Program-made: the position numbers and the translations under genes | Shown here: positions 21,044 to 31,069 of the stretch, one piece after another | How the letters are laid out: every line of letters starts with the position of its first letter | Numbering within the stretch: the stretch's first letter is position 1 | Notes under the pieces: generated by a model | Told to the model about the DNA's origin: nothing | What the model saw: only the letters and a program-made list of their open reading frames with translations | The model's database searches: none | Assembly (NCBI GenBank): GCA_016932045.1 | Contig: JAFGDO010000032.1 | Location: 85,599-127,611, forward strand | From: Candidatus Dojkabacteria bacterium | Lineage (GTDB): Bacteria > Patescibacteriota > Dojkabacteria > JAHIVN01 | Direction: 5' to 3' | Length of the DNA: 42,013 nucleotides

Positions 21044-22221
21044 AAACACAAAAGAAAAAAATCGGAATAGTCATCCATCGATACGGCCCAGCTGATGAGA
21101 TCACAGGCGGAGCAGAATATCTCACACGGGAAATAGCTGAACACCTAAAAGATAATGTTGAGATAGAAATTATCACCACATGCGCAAAGGATTACCTAAC
21201 CTGGAAAAACGAATACTCCCCCGGTGAAGAAACAATTAATGGGGTAAAGGTTAGACGATTTAAGGTTGATTTTGAAAGGAATCTTGAACTTTTTCTTGAA
21301 ATAGAGGAACAGTTAAAAAACGACAGGTCGAACATTGAACTTGCCATAACCTGGGAAAAAAATCAAGGTCCATATTCCTCCCAATTGTTCGAGTATTTAA
21401 AAGAGAACCACACAGCATACGATCGTCTAATCTTCATTACTTATCTTTATGCAACAACTGTTTTTGGGATAAACATAGCTCCAGAAAAAAGTATACTAAT
21501 TCCAACAGCTCACGACGAACCGCCAATATACTACCGTATATTCAGACAAGTTTTTATAAAACCTTACACAATAGCATTCCTCGCCCCAGAAGAACGTGAT
21601 CTTGTTCATCGTATATTCAGCAACAGGCACATACGACATTCATTAATAGGAGCTGGCGTAGAAATCAACCAGAAACTAGATTATAAGAAGGTAGTAAAGA
21701 AATTCAATCTAAAACGACCTTACATTGTTTTTGCAGGAAGAATCTGTAATGAAAAAGGATGCGGCGAGCTATTTGAATATTTTCATGAATACAAGAAAAA
21801 ATATAAGTCGGATCTCGAACTTGCACTAATGGGAAATGCTCTAATAGATATCCCAAAAGACAAGTCTATAAAATATCTGGGATTTGTAAGTGAGGAAGAA
21901 AAATTCAATGTTATGTCAGGAAGTTTAGCACTAATAAATAATTCTCCCTTTGAAAGTTTATCCCTGATAATTCTTGAATCTTTTTTGTGTAAAAGACCAG
22001 TACTAGCAAATGCAAAATCTCTGGTCATGAAAGGACATTGTGAGAGATCTGGTGGAGGGTATGCTTTCGATGGACAAAATGAATTTTTCCGGTACTTACA
22101 AAAATTAGAAACAAATCAATCCCTATCAAACATTATGGGGGAAAATGGGTACAGATATGTGAAAAGGAATTACAGCTGGGATGTGATGAAAGGGAGGTTC
22201 CTTGCATTAATAAAAGGTTAA
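21040..22221 (+). CDS. GT4 glycosyltransferase
   Basis: KKIGIVIHRYGPADEITGGAEYLTREIAEHLK; YIVFAGRICNEKGCGELFEYF; ATG overlaps the previous stop. Confidence 0.88.
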   Translation: MKTQKKKIGIVIHRYGPADEITGGAEYLTREIAEHLKDNVEIEIITTCAKDYLTWKNEYSPGEETINGVKVRRFKVDFERNLELFLEIEEQLKNDRSNIELAITWEKNQGPYSSQLFEYLKENHTAYDRLIFITYLYATTVFGINIAPEKSILIPTAHDEPPIYYRIFRQVFIKPYTIAFLAPEERDLVHRIFSNRHIRHSLIGAGVEINQKLDYKKVVKKFNLKRPYIVFAGRICNEKGCGELFEYFHEYKKKYKSDLELALMGNALIDIPKDKSIKYLGFVSEEEKFNVMSGSLALINNSPFESLSLIILESFLCKRPVLANAKSLVMKGHCERSGGGYAFDGQNEFFRYLQKLETNQSLSNIMGENGYRYVKRNYSWDVMKGRFLALIKG

Positions 22222-22313
22222 TTCATGCTGTACTAATTGGTCTTGTTATGTCTCTTTTTAGTAGGAAAAAAGAGCTTAAAATCGTTAAAGTTCAATTTTA
22301 CGTTTTATAGCAT

Positions 22314-24173
22314 TTGCATATGGCTTTAAGGGAACCAATTAAAAAGATTTCAATAATCATACCAGTTTATAACGAGGAAAAAACTCTTGCAGAAATACTA
22401 AAAAAGATTGATAAATTATCTTTTGGAGAGATCAGAAAAGAGATAATAGTCATTGATGATGCCTCAAAAGACTCAACTCCAAATATCCTGAAGAATTATT
22501 CGGAGCAAAAAGGATTTAAGGTTCTCAGGAATTCAAAGAATCTCGGAAAAACAAGAACTGTCAAAAGAGGCGTTTTGCTTTCCACCGGTGATGTAGTAGT
22601 CACCCAAGATGCTGACCTCGAATATGAGCCAGAAGATCTTAGAGTAATGCTGGATAAATTTATAAAGGACGATCTTGATGTCGTTTATGGGAATAGATTT
22701 GGTTCTAAACTGAAGAATAAGGGTCCCAACTATCTGGGAAATAAATTCGTAACATTCTTCTCAAACATTTTTACTAGTTTAAGAGGGTTTACGGTTCCAG
22801 ATATGGAAACCTGCTATAAGATGATTAGGGGAGATGTATCTAGAAATATCAGCAAAACCATTGAATCCAAGGACAACTTCAGTATTGAACCAGAGGTAAC
22901 TGCAAAATTGTCTCAGTATCGAGTGAATGATAGAAAGCTACGGGTTGGTATTGTTGATATCTATTACTATCCGCGTACAAGCGCAGAAGGAAAACATCTT
23001 AAGGCACTTCAAGATGGTGTGAAAGCTTTTCTTGCAATTATAAAATTCAATCTGAGATTTAAATTGAAGGACTTTACTTTTCTTTTAAAGAAACTGTTAA
23101 ATGACAGATCTTTGCTCCTGCTCATACTTATATGTATCCTAATGTTTCTTATAAATTATAAGATGCATCCTGCAAAACCATCCTATGATGGAATTACAAG
23201 AGGAGGTTGGTTTGCATGGTGCGACCAACGAAACTACCTACAGATAGCGACAGATCTTTCGAATTTCACACTAAATAGGCGCTTCTTATATGGTTTGGGG
23301 TATCCAGTACTGGCAGCTCCCTTTATACGTCTTTACCCAAAAGATCCCTTTCTAATTCCAAACTTATCTATCTTTGTTATTAGTATCTCGCTCATCTTTT
23401 GTGTAATGCGCAAATATCTAAAATCTGGGAAATACGCCTTTTTAGGAGCACTCCTGCTGATATTTGCAACTCCATTACTTGACTCTATGATAGTTCCGTG
23501 GAACTCAACAGTAAATGTTATTTCTTTTGCAATAATTCTCTACTTTTATTTTAAGCCAAAGTTGAATTATCTTGCATGGATAATCATTGCGTTTTGTTTC
23601 GCGTGGATTTTCTCGGCAAGATATGTAGACATTGTATTCATCGCACCAATGCTTTTATTTCTACTCATTAAGCAGTCTGCAAATTTCAAGTCCTTTGTTT
23701 TGAAATCACTACTATTTTGCTTCAGCTTTATAATATTTATCGCTCCGATACTGTTTGTGCATCACAGATGCTTTGGAAGCATATTTAAAACCCCCTATAT
23801 TTATCACACAACTGAAGACAATGTTTCAGATCAAGATCTCAGCCGATACAGTCTTGAAATCGTTCCAGATAGTTTGCGCACAGTCTTCTTCGGAGATAGA
23901 AATTATGATATTTGGAAATTCCGTCCTTTGTTTCGCGAGGCTCCGATTTTTATATTATGCCCGCTTTCTTTAGTATATTTGCTAAAAAGAAAAAGACTTG
24001 ATCTACTTATGATAGTCTTTTGCATGGTTCTATCTTTTATTTTTTATGCTTCTTTCGGAGGATTCAATGGAGGATCACTTCAATTTGGATGCCTGCATTA
24101 TGTGAAGATGTGGTTTCCTCCACTCGTGCTTTTTACTATGTTTAGCATTAAAGAATTCCTTCAGAAAACCTAA
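22314..24173 (+). CDS. Fusion of DPM1-like GT2 and multi-TM (GT-C-like) domain
   Basis: N-terminal ISIIIPVYNEEKTLAEIL...VIDDASKDST...TQDADLEYEP; C-terminal half with many TM helices and an acidic loop DQRNYLQIA. Confidence 0.82.
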   Translation: MHMALREPIKKISIIIPVYNEEKTLAEILKKIDKLSFGEIRKEIIVIDDASKDSTPNILKNYSEQKGFKVLRNSKNLGKTRTVKRGVLLSTGDVVVTQDADLEYEPEDLRVMLDKFIKDDLDVVYGNRFGSKLKNKGPNYLGNKFVTFFSNIFTSLRGFTVPDMETCYKMIRGDVSRNISKTIESKDNFSIEPEVTAKLSQYRVNDRKLRVGIVDIYYYPRTSAEGKHLKALQDGVKAFLAIIKFNLRFKLKDFTFLLKKLLNDRSLLLLILICILMFLINYKMHPAKPSYDGITRGGWFAWCDQRNYLQIATDLSNFTLNRRFLYGLGYPVLAAPFIRLYPKDPFLIPNLSIFVISISLIFCVMRKYLKSGKYAFLGALLLIFATPLLDSMIVPWNSTVNVISFAIILYFYFKPKLNYLAWIIIAFCFAWIFSARYVDIVFIAPMLLFLLIKQSANFKSFVLKSLLFCFSFIIFIAPILFVHHRCFGSIFKTPYIYHTTEDNVSDQDLSRYSLEIVPDSLRTVFFGDRNYDIWKFRPLFREAPIFILCPLSLVYLLKRKRLDLLMIVFCMVLSFIFYASFGGFNGGSLQFGCLHYVKMWFPPLVLFTMFSIKEFLQKT

Positions 24174-24187
24174 GGGTTATTAAATAT

Positions 24188-26323
24188 ATGCGTATGATTG
24201 AAAAAATTAACACACAAATAAAGATGCTTATTGATTTTATAAGGAAAAGTAGCCCGAAGAATATACATATGCTTGAGATTCTTCTACTTTTGGTATCCAG
24301 TATAAGTGCTGTTGCACTAATCCTCCTGGCATTGGAATTATACGACCCATATTGGTCGCTTTTTATTGGAATCATAATATCTCTTATTATTCTAAAACTA
24401 TTTCATTTCAAAATTGTATTCAGGGATAGTAGATTTTCGATAGTGATATTACTAATTATATTTATCGCACTTTTTCTGCGTTTCAAACCATATATATATC
24501 TTTCCGGAGGACAAGATCAAGGGCTTTACATCAGTATGGCAACACAGTTTGAGGAGCAGAGAGGCATTTATACTATAGATACTGTAAGAGAGAACCTCGA
24601 CGATAAACAAAAACAAATTTACGATGAAGGCATGTTGACAGAGGGATCACTGGTTCCTGGAGTCGCATTTATTGATGCAGAATCCTCGAAATTTCTCATG
24701 CCATTTTACCCTTTACATTCGGTATGGCTGAATGTCTTTAAATCAATCCTCGGAGCTGAAAATAGCGTCTATTCATTAACATTTTTCTCCCTGCTTTCTA
24801 TCTTTGCATTCTATTTACTTGGATATGAAATATCGAACAAGAAAAGATTTGTGGGGTATCTATCAGCCCTTCTATTATCAGTAAATCCCCTTCATGTATT
24901 TTTCTCTAAGTTCCCAGTTACAGAAATAACAGCCTTGGCCTTTACTGCTTTCGGATTCTACTACCTTATAAAATATTACAAGTTTCTAAAAGGTGAGGGA
25001 AAGTTTAACTTACTTTATTTCCTGTTATCCCTGGCAATGTTTAATTGTTTTTTTTATACAAGAACGAGCGGACTTATATATCTTCCGTTCTTCTATCTCT
25101 TAGCTTGGACCACTTTACTATTTGAAAGGAAAAGATTTACTAGGAAGAGTATATTTACCTATCTCCTCTTCCTACTAGCTTTACTCATCATCTCGGCTAT
25201 ATATTATTATAAGTACCTAACTCTTCTATTCATGAGCTATTACCTAGGCATCTCCTCAAGACTTGGAACTCCCAAGCTGTTAATTTTCGGAACAATCATC
25301 TTTGCCTTGTGTTTCTTTTTAATGGTCGCAAATGAACTGCGGAAGCGCCTTGATGGAGAAAAACTCTTACAGATTACTAAAAAGCTCATCTCTATTTGGA
25401 CCATATTATCTATGGTTCTAATTGTCATTTTCAACTTATACAATACATATAAATTAGGTTTCACAGATACATATGTGGGGATACCATTTGATACGTGGTG
25501 GCAAATGACGAATACTGAGTGGAGAGCATTCAAATATACCGCACTGTACAACACTATACTCTACATATCTCCGTTTGGGTTTCTACTATATGTTTACCAA
25601 CTATTTAGGATAAAACAAAAGAGTCTCACTCAAATCCTGTTATTCATTTTTATAAGCTACTTCTTCCTATTCACATCTTACTTGATGCCGTTTGTTTCGT
25701 ACCATTTTTATTATGCAAGATATCTTCTTACTGAAATTGTCCCGTTTATGCTTTTAGCAACAGCACAAATAATGGGCTCAAGATTTAAAAACAAAATTCT
25801 ACGTATGCTTATGTATTTCCTTGTGGCTTTTTCAATCCTATACTCGCTTTTCTTCTCTTTGCCACAACTAAAAGGCGAAGAGGGAGCACACATCCAGTTT
25901 TACAAAGATTTCGATGAGTATGTAAATACAACTGATCTTGTACTTATAAGCATAAACGAAGACTACTCCTGGCCTTCAAATGAACTCATGACTCCATTAA
26001 AATTCTACTTTAATTTCCCTACAATGCGATTGAAGAAAACTGATTACATATACAAAACTGAGCTTATTAATATGTATGAGGATTATAGCGACGTTTATTT
26101 GTTAGTTTCACAAAGAATAGACTCATATAGGGGAGTAGAGTATGTTAAGTCATTGCAATACGAGCAAAGCTTTTTCAGTAGATGCAATGAGAAGCACTTA
26201 TATACCTTCCTTGTGGCTGGCAAATCAAGCCAAGAAACAAAATATCCTTTCTGTAATGACCTTATCCCAACTTCTCACAATACCGGAAGTATAGAGCTAT
26301 ATCTATATCGTGTTGATCTATAA
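24188..26323 (+). CDS. GT-C (PMT/ArnT-like) membrane glycosyltransferase
   Basis: 711 aa, a dozen or so hydrophobic helices, first periplasmic loop SGGQDQGLYISMA. Confidence 0.75.
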   Translation: MRMIEKINTQIKMLIDFIRKSSPKNIHMLEILLLLVSSISAVALILLALELYDPYWSLFIGIIISLIILKLFHFKIVFRDSRFSIVILLIIFIALFLRFKPYIYLSGGQDQGLYISMATQFEEQRGIYTIDTVRENLDDKQKQIYDEGMLTEGSLVPGVAFIDAESSKFLMPFYPLHSVWLNVFKSILGAENSVYSLTFFSLLSIFAFYLLGYEISNKKRFVGYLSALLLSVNPLHVFFSKFPVTEITALAFTAFGFYYLIKYYKFLKGEGKFNLLYFLLSLAMFNCFFYTRTSGLIYLPFFYLLAWTTLLFERKRFTRKSIFTYLLFLLALLIISAIYYYKYLTLLFMSYYLGISSRLGTPKLLIFGTIIFALCFFLMVANELRKRLDGEKLLQITKKLISIWTILSMVLIVIFNLYNTYKLGFTDTYVGIPFDTWWQMTNTEWRAFKYTALYNTILYISPFGFLLYVYQLFRIKQKSLTQILLFIFISYFFLFTSYLMPFVSYHFYYARYLLTEIVPFMLLATAQIMGSRFKNKILRMLMYFLVAFSILYSLFFSLPQLKGEEGAHIQFYKDFDEYVNTTDLVLISINEDYSWPSNELMTPLKFYFNFPTMRLKKTDYIYKTELINMYEDYSDVYLLVSQRIDSYRGVEYVKSLQYEQSFFSRCNEKHLYTFLVAGKSSQETKYPFCNDLIPTSHNTGSIELYLYRVDL

Positions 26324-26335
26324 ATTGATCATATT

Positions 26336-27529
26336 ATGGCCGAAATAAAAGTAAAAATTATATATAGAAATTACATTCCTCTTTATAGCGGATATTGTTC
26401 GTTTTGGCTTGATGATATACCGGGAGTTGAGGTCATCATCCCTGAGGTTAAAACCCATCTAAAGAAATTTTACAAATGGTACTTATTATGCAAAAAAATC
26501 CCCCTAGTTAAAGGTTTATTAAATCTTGGACAGAATCTGCTATTTAATGAGAGAAAAGACAAAGAAGATATTGACCTTTACTTTTTCGCCGGGATTATGC
26601 CCGACAAGAATTTTGGTAAACCCTTTATACTTGACCTTGAGCATGTATATCAACTGTTCAACTTTGTAAACGTAACTGCTAGTAGAAAAAAAGATGTTTT
26701 CAAAATTCTTGAAAGCAAAAATTGCAAAAGGATACTTCCATGGAGTATAGCTGCAGAGAATACACTTAAAAAAATGTACAAAGATGAATATACGAGAATA
26801 ATGAATAAGGTGGAGGTGCTTTATCCTGCTTTGCCTTTATACAAAAAAGTATATAAAGGTAAGGCAGATCACTCAATAGTCAGAAAAGATGATAAAAAAA
26901 TCAAGATTTTATTTGTTGGCAGAGATATTTATCGTAAAGGACTTATGGAAGCACTCATAGCTCTAAAGGAGATAAATAAAAAATTCTCAAAAAAGATAGA
27001 GTTCTACTGTGTATCTGGAGATACCGAGAAACTCAAGAATCAATTCCAGTCGAACAATTTTCACTTCTACCCATTTAATTTCCCACATGATGAAGTCATA
27101 AAAAAGTTCTTTATGACGTGTGATCTTTTTGTTATGCCAACAAGAGTGGACACATTTGGAATGGTTTATCTAGAAGCATTGTCATGTGGTATGCCAATTA
27201 TTGCAACAAAGCAATTTGCTATACCTGAGTTTCTAAAAGACGGGGAAAATGGTTTTTTCGTAGAATCAGATAATTTATTTCTACATAAAAAGCTCATACC
27301 AACAGGTAAGTACTCCGGGATTGGATATAGAGGTATAGAAAAGAAACTGGTGATTGACTTAACCAGAAAACTCAATCTAATCATCGAAAATCCCAATGTT
27401 TTGCGCTCACTAAAAATTGAAGCCCCTAAAGAGTTTGAACCCGGAGGTAAATTTTCGATAATAAAAAGAAATAAGATTTTAGAAAGGATGATTAGAACTT
27501 CAATAAAAGATGGAGAAGATAAGATCTAA
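26336..27529 (+). CDS. GT4 glycosyltransferase
   Basis: IKILFVGRDIYRKGLMEAL...; MPTRVDTFGMVYLEALSCGMPIIAT. Confidence 0.87.
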   Translation: MAEIKVKIIYRNYIPLYSGYCSFWLDDIPGVEVIIPEVKTHLKKFYKWYLLCKKIPLVKGLLNLGQNLLFNERKDKEDIDLYFFAGIMPDKNFGKPFILDLEHVYQLFNFVNVTASRKKDVFKILESKNCKRILPWSIAAENTLKKMYKDEYTRIMNKVEVLYPALPLYKKVYKGKADHSIVRKDDKKIKILFVGRDIYRKGLMEALIALKEINKKFSKKIEFYCVSGDTEKLKNQFQSNNFHFYPFNFPHDEVIKKFFMTCDLFVMPTRVDTFGMVYLEALSCGMPIIATKQFAIPEFLKDGENGFFVESDNLFLHKKLIPTGKYSGIGYRGIEKKLVIDLTRKLNLIIENPNVLRSLKIEAPKEFEPGGKFSIIKRNKILERMIRTSIKDGEDKI

Positions 27530-28439
27530 GAAAATTACATTAGTACTATTCATAATCATTCTACTCGGCCTTGTCTTCTATATATATATAAATTACAGCG
27601 AGTTTTCAAAACTAACAATAAAAAATCCCATCCTACTAATCCCGCTATCTTGCTCAATCATTCTTTTCTTAGCCATCAATGGGCTAGTTAATTATTATTT
27701 ATTGAAAATCTTTAATGTCAAATTGGCCTTTAAAGAGTGGTTTGGACTTTCTGTGATAAATACAATGGGAAATTATTTATTTCCTTTCAGAGGTGGAACT
27801 ATTTCAAACGCAGTCTATCTGAAAGGAAAACACCAATTTCCATATTCTTCTTTCATTAGTATTCTATCGGCTACATATATTTTAGTCTTCTGGGTCATTT
27901 CTATTGTAGGAACCATTTCCCTCCTCATCATCAAATTTATGTATAATGTATTCTCAATCCCCCTAACCGTAGTGTTTATATTTTCTTTTATTTTCCTTAC
28001 TGTAATTATTGCCTTCTCTCCAACTATCAAAGAGACTCCTTATAAAACATTAAATACATTTATTAAAATAATAAATGACTGGAAAGGCATCTCCTCTCAC
28101 AAAAGGACTCTCCTAATAGTAGCCTCGATTACCTTTGTTAACATTTTACTTACGACTTTTAATACTTATCTTGAGTTTCAAATCCTTGGTAAAGAAGTCT
28201 CCTTTATCAAACTAGTCCTCTTATCAGTTTTCTCTTCCTTCTCGCTATTTATTAGTATTACCCCGGGTAACATTGGTATCAGGGAAGCCTTTTCTGCTTA
28301 CTCTGGTAATGTCGTTGGACTGCTTCCAGCTGAAGTAATAACTGTAAGTATTATTGACAGAGCTGTAACATTTGCCCTTTCTTTTATTCTCGGTCTTTAT
28401 TTCTCGTATATACTCACTAAGCGGAGAAAGAAAAATTAG
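27510..28439 (+). CDS. Lysylphosphatidylglycerol synthetase TM/UPF0104-like flippase-type membrane protein
   Basis: Multi-TM ORF with TPGNIGIREAFSAY, typical of the family; start overlaps the upstream GT4. Confidence 0.75.
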   Translation: MEKIRSKKITLVLFIIILLGLVFYIYINYSEFSKLTIKNPILLIPLSCSIILFLAINGLVNYYLLKIFNVKLAFKEWFGLSVINTMGNYLFPFRGGTISNAVYLKGKHQFPYSSFISILSATYILVFWVISIVGTISLLIIKFMYNVFSIPLTVVFIFSFIFLTVIIAFSPTIKETPYKTLNTFIKIINDWKGISSHKRTLLIVASITFVNILLTTFNTYLEFQILGKEVSFIKLVLLSVFSSFSLFISITPGNIGIREAFSAYSGNVVGLLPAEVITVSIIDRAVTFALSFILGLYFSYILTKRRKKN

Positions 28440-29154
28440 ATTTCTTCTTTACTTTGAGTGCAATAAATGCTGAGTGGTAAATATCCAACCTGGACAAAAG
28501 ATTCGGTAAGGGGTAGTATCCCGATCCAAATATCTTCTCGACATCAAAGCTGTGTACTGCAAATAAATGCTTCAACCCGAGAGTAGTAAAAACTCTCTGA
28601 TGCTGCATTGATCTATTTACAGTAAATTCTTCATCTTCGTGATGAACATCAAGGGGATTACCAAGAGAAGATGTCTTTATTGATACATTAGTTAACGAGA
28701 AAGGTGTAAAACCTAGTATTAATGCGAATATATTATGCCAACTCGCTAGGTTTTCAGTAGAAATGACCGCATATCCATCCGGCTTTAATAAACGATAAAT
28801 CTCGGAAACAAAAAAATCTGTATCGAAAATATGCTCTATTACTTGATTAGCATGTATGACATCAAATGAATCCTCTCTGTATGGTAATGACTTATTCAAA
28901 TCACCTCTTTTGACTTGTACTCCGCGCTTTTTTGCTTCTGCAAGCTTTCCACTTTCTATATCGACCCCATATACGTAACTCGTTCCTATCCTTTTTGCCA
29001 ACCTCTCTGTTAACTCACCATCATAACAACCTAAATCCAGAAATTTAGCTGTTTTAGATCTAATTAGTAGATTCTCGATATTCTTCAAGTTTTGTTCATA
29101 GGCATTCTTCCTCAAATTCATTACCTTTCTTATTATTCCCTTATAAATAGACAT
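28417..29154 (-). CDS. Class I SAM-dependent methyltransferase
   Basis: AKFLDLGCYDGELTERLAKRIG; FDVIHANQVIEHIFDTDFFVSEIYRLLKPDGYAVIST. Confidence 0.88.
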   Translation of the reverse strand: MSIYKGIIRKVMNLRKNAYEQNLKNIENLLIRSKTAKFLDLGCYDGELTERLAKRIGTSYVYGVDIESGKLAEAKKRGVQVKRGDLNKSLPYREDSFDVIHANQVIEHIFDTDFFVSEIYRLLKPDGYAVISTENLASWHNIFALILGFTPFSLTNVSIKTSSLGNPLDVHHEDEEFTVNRSMQHQRVFTTLGLKHLFAVHSFDVEKIFGSGYYPLPNLLSRLDIYHSAFIALKVKKKSNFSFSA

Positions 29155-29267
29155 ATCTCCTATAAAATAATAAAATTAGTTGTTGTTTCAACAAGATTTT
29201 TAAATTATACTTGGTTAAGTTTTTAGGATCAACACCTCTAACTAAAATTGTAACTGGAGTTTTAATA

Positions 29268-30368
29268 ATGATGAAAAAAATTTATGTAGTAATCGGTACA
29301 AGAGCTCAGTTCATAAAGGTGGCTCCAATGCTTAGGATGATGCTGGATCAGAATATGAAATATGAGCTTATATTTACAGCCCAACACCAAGAAACAATTG
29401 ACGAAATACTAAAGGTTTATAGGTTACCAAAACCTGATAAAGTACTCTACAAATATACGGAAGCAAATACAAGGTTCCGCTTTGCAAGATGGTTCCTGAA
29501 CATTTTCTTTAAAGTTATCTTTCAATCTAAAAAGTATCTTCCCGAAAAAGGTTATGTATTGACTCATGGCGATACATTTACTGCCTGGTTAGCTGCACTT
29601 ATGGGAAAGCTTGCAGGATGTAAGGTTTGTCACCTTGAATCAGGGCTCAGATCCTATAACATCTTTAAGCCCTTTCCAGAAGAAATTTCGAGATTGATAA
29701 CGTTCACTTTATCTGATGTCTATTTCTGCCCTAACGCTTGGGCAGTAAACAACCTTAAGAAATTCAAGGGAGAAAAGATTAATATGAAAGAAAATCCAAT
29801 GTATGACGGGGTTGTATATGCAATCAAAAATCCCTCAAAAAAGACATTTCCTTTTCAAAAAAAGAAATATGCCATAGTTTCAATTCATAGATATGAAAAC
29901 ATCTTTTCCTCTAGATTTACAGAGGAAATTCTACCCCAGCTTAAAGAAATTTCCCGAAGCATACACCTAGTTTTCACATTACACCCAACGACTAGGGAAA
30001 GGTTAAAAAGTCTGAATTTGTACAAGAAACTCGAGAAAGACAAGAATATAGAGCTGCATGAAAGATTTGATTTCCTCGACTGGATCAGAGTGTGCAATGA
30101 ATCAGAATTCGTAATAACTGACGGCGGAAGTAACCAGGAAGAGCTTAGTTATCTGGGTGTTCCAACAATTCTTTTCAGAACCGAAACAGAAAGGAAAGAA
30201 GGGCTAGGGGAAAACATTGTTTTATCGGAATTAAAGCCAGGAATTATCAACAATTTTGTAGAAAACTATAAAAAATACAAAAGACCTTTTAAGACAACTA
30301 AAATATCGCCATCTCAAACAGTCATTAATTACCTAAAAAAATATAGACTAAACAGAGCAGATTATTAG
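29268..30368 (+). CDS. UDP-N-acetylglucosamine 2-epimerase-like protein (WecB/WbpI type)
   Basis: KKIYVVIGTRAQFIKVAPMLRMM, THGDT, HLESGLRS, PFPEEISR, VSIHRYEN, GSNQEELSYLGVPTILFRTETER. Start placed at 29268 (MMKKIYVV). Confidence 0.87.
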   Translation: MMKKIYVVIGTRAQFIKVAPMLRMMLDQNMKYELIFTAQHQETIDEILKVYRLPKPDKVLYKYTEANTRFRFARWFLNIFFKVIFQSKKYLPEKGYVLTHGDTFTAWLAALMGKLAGCKVCHLESGLRSYNIFKPFPEEISRLITFTLSDVYFCPNAWAVNNLKKFKGEKINMKENPMYDGVVYAIKNPSKKTFPFQKKKYAIVSIHRYENIFSSRFTEEILPQLKEISRSIHLVFTLHPTTRERLKSLNLYKKLEKDKNIELHERFDFLDWIRVCNESEFVITDGGSNQEELSYLGVPTILFRTETERKEGLGENIVLSELKPGIINNFVENYKKYKRPFKTTKISPSQTVINYLKKYRLNRADY

Positions 30369-31043
30369 AAGTCGTGCTTTAAAGTACTTCCCCAGAAAAG
30401 GGAGAGGGGAGAGGACATTAAATATTTTGAAGAATTTAAGATAATGATTCAGAAAGTGTACATTTATACTCTTATATCCTAGCGACTTCAAGATATCTGC
30501 ATACTCCTTTCCATTCCTTACACCTATGTGCCCCGATGTTTGCTTTAAGATACCTAACTTTTTAAATTTTTCTAAAAAATAATCGCTGTTTGGCGTATGT
30601 ATAATCAACTTTCCTCTAGATCTTATAGTTCTTCTTATTTCAGCAAAGATTTCTTTGAGATCTTTATCGTTCAAGTGTTCAACGAAGTCCATTGAAAATG
30701 CCTTGTCGAATTTCCTCTCATTTAACTTGCTGAATTGAATAATATCCATGCAATAAAATCTTGCATTCCCAATTTTTAATTTTTTTCTTCTCTCATTTGC
30801 TTTCTGGATAAATTTTTTTGAGAAGTCCACTCCTATATACTTTTTCACTTTATTATGAATTACATCCATTAGTAATCCATTTCCACATGCATAGTCAACA
30901 ACTATATCTGAAGGGTAAAGCTTAATATACTTCAAGACTCTAGAGATCCTCTCCCCGGGAGACCTGTGATAACTGCTTATATAAGCATCACTTTCATAGA
31001 GTTTAATATTTTTTCTAAGATCTTTCGGGGATTTATACACCAA
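30348..31043 (-). CDS. Class I SAM-dependent methyltransferase
   Basis: DIVVDYACGNGLLMDVIHNKVKKYIGVDFS; FSMDFVEHLNDKDLKEIFAEIRRTIRSRGKLIIHTPN. Confidence 0.85.
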   Translation of the reverse strand: MVYKSPKDLRKNIKLYESDAYISSYHRSPGERISRVLKYIKLYPSDIVVDYACGNGLLMDVIHNKVKKYIGVDFSKKFIQKANERRKKLKIGNARFYCMDIIQFSKLNERKFDKAFSMDFVEHLNDKDLKEIFAEIRRTIRSRGKLIIHTPNSDYFLEKFKKLGILKQTSGHIGVRNGKEYADILKSLGYKSINVHFLNHYLKFFKIFNVLSPLPFLGKYFKARLLIICSV

Positions 31044-31069
31044 ATTACAAGTTTAAGAAATAATTCTAT

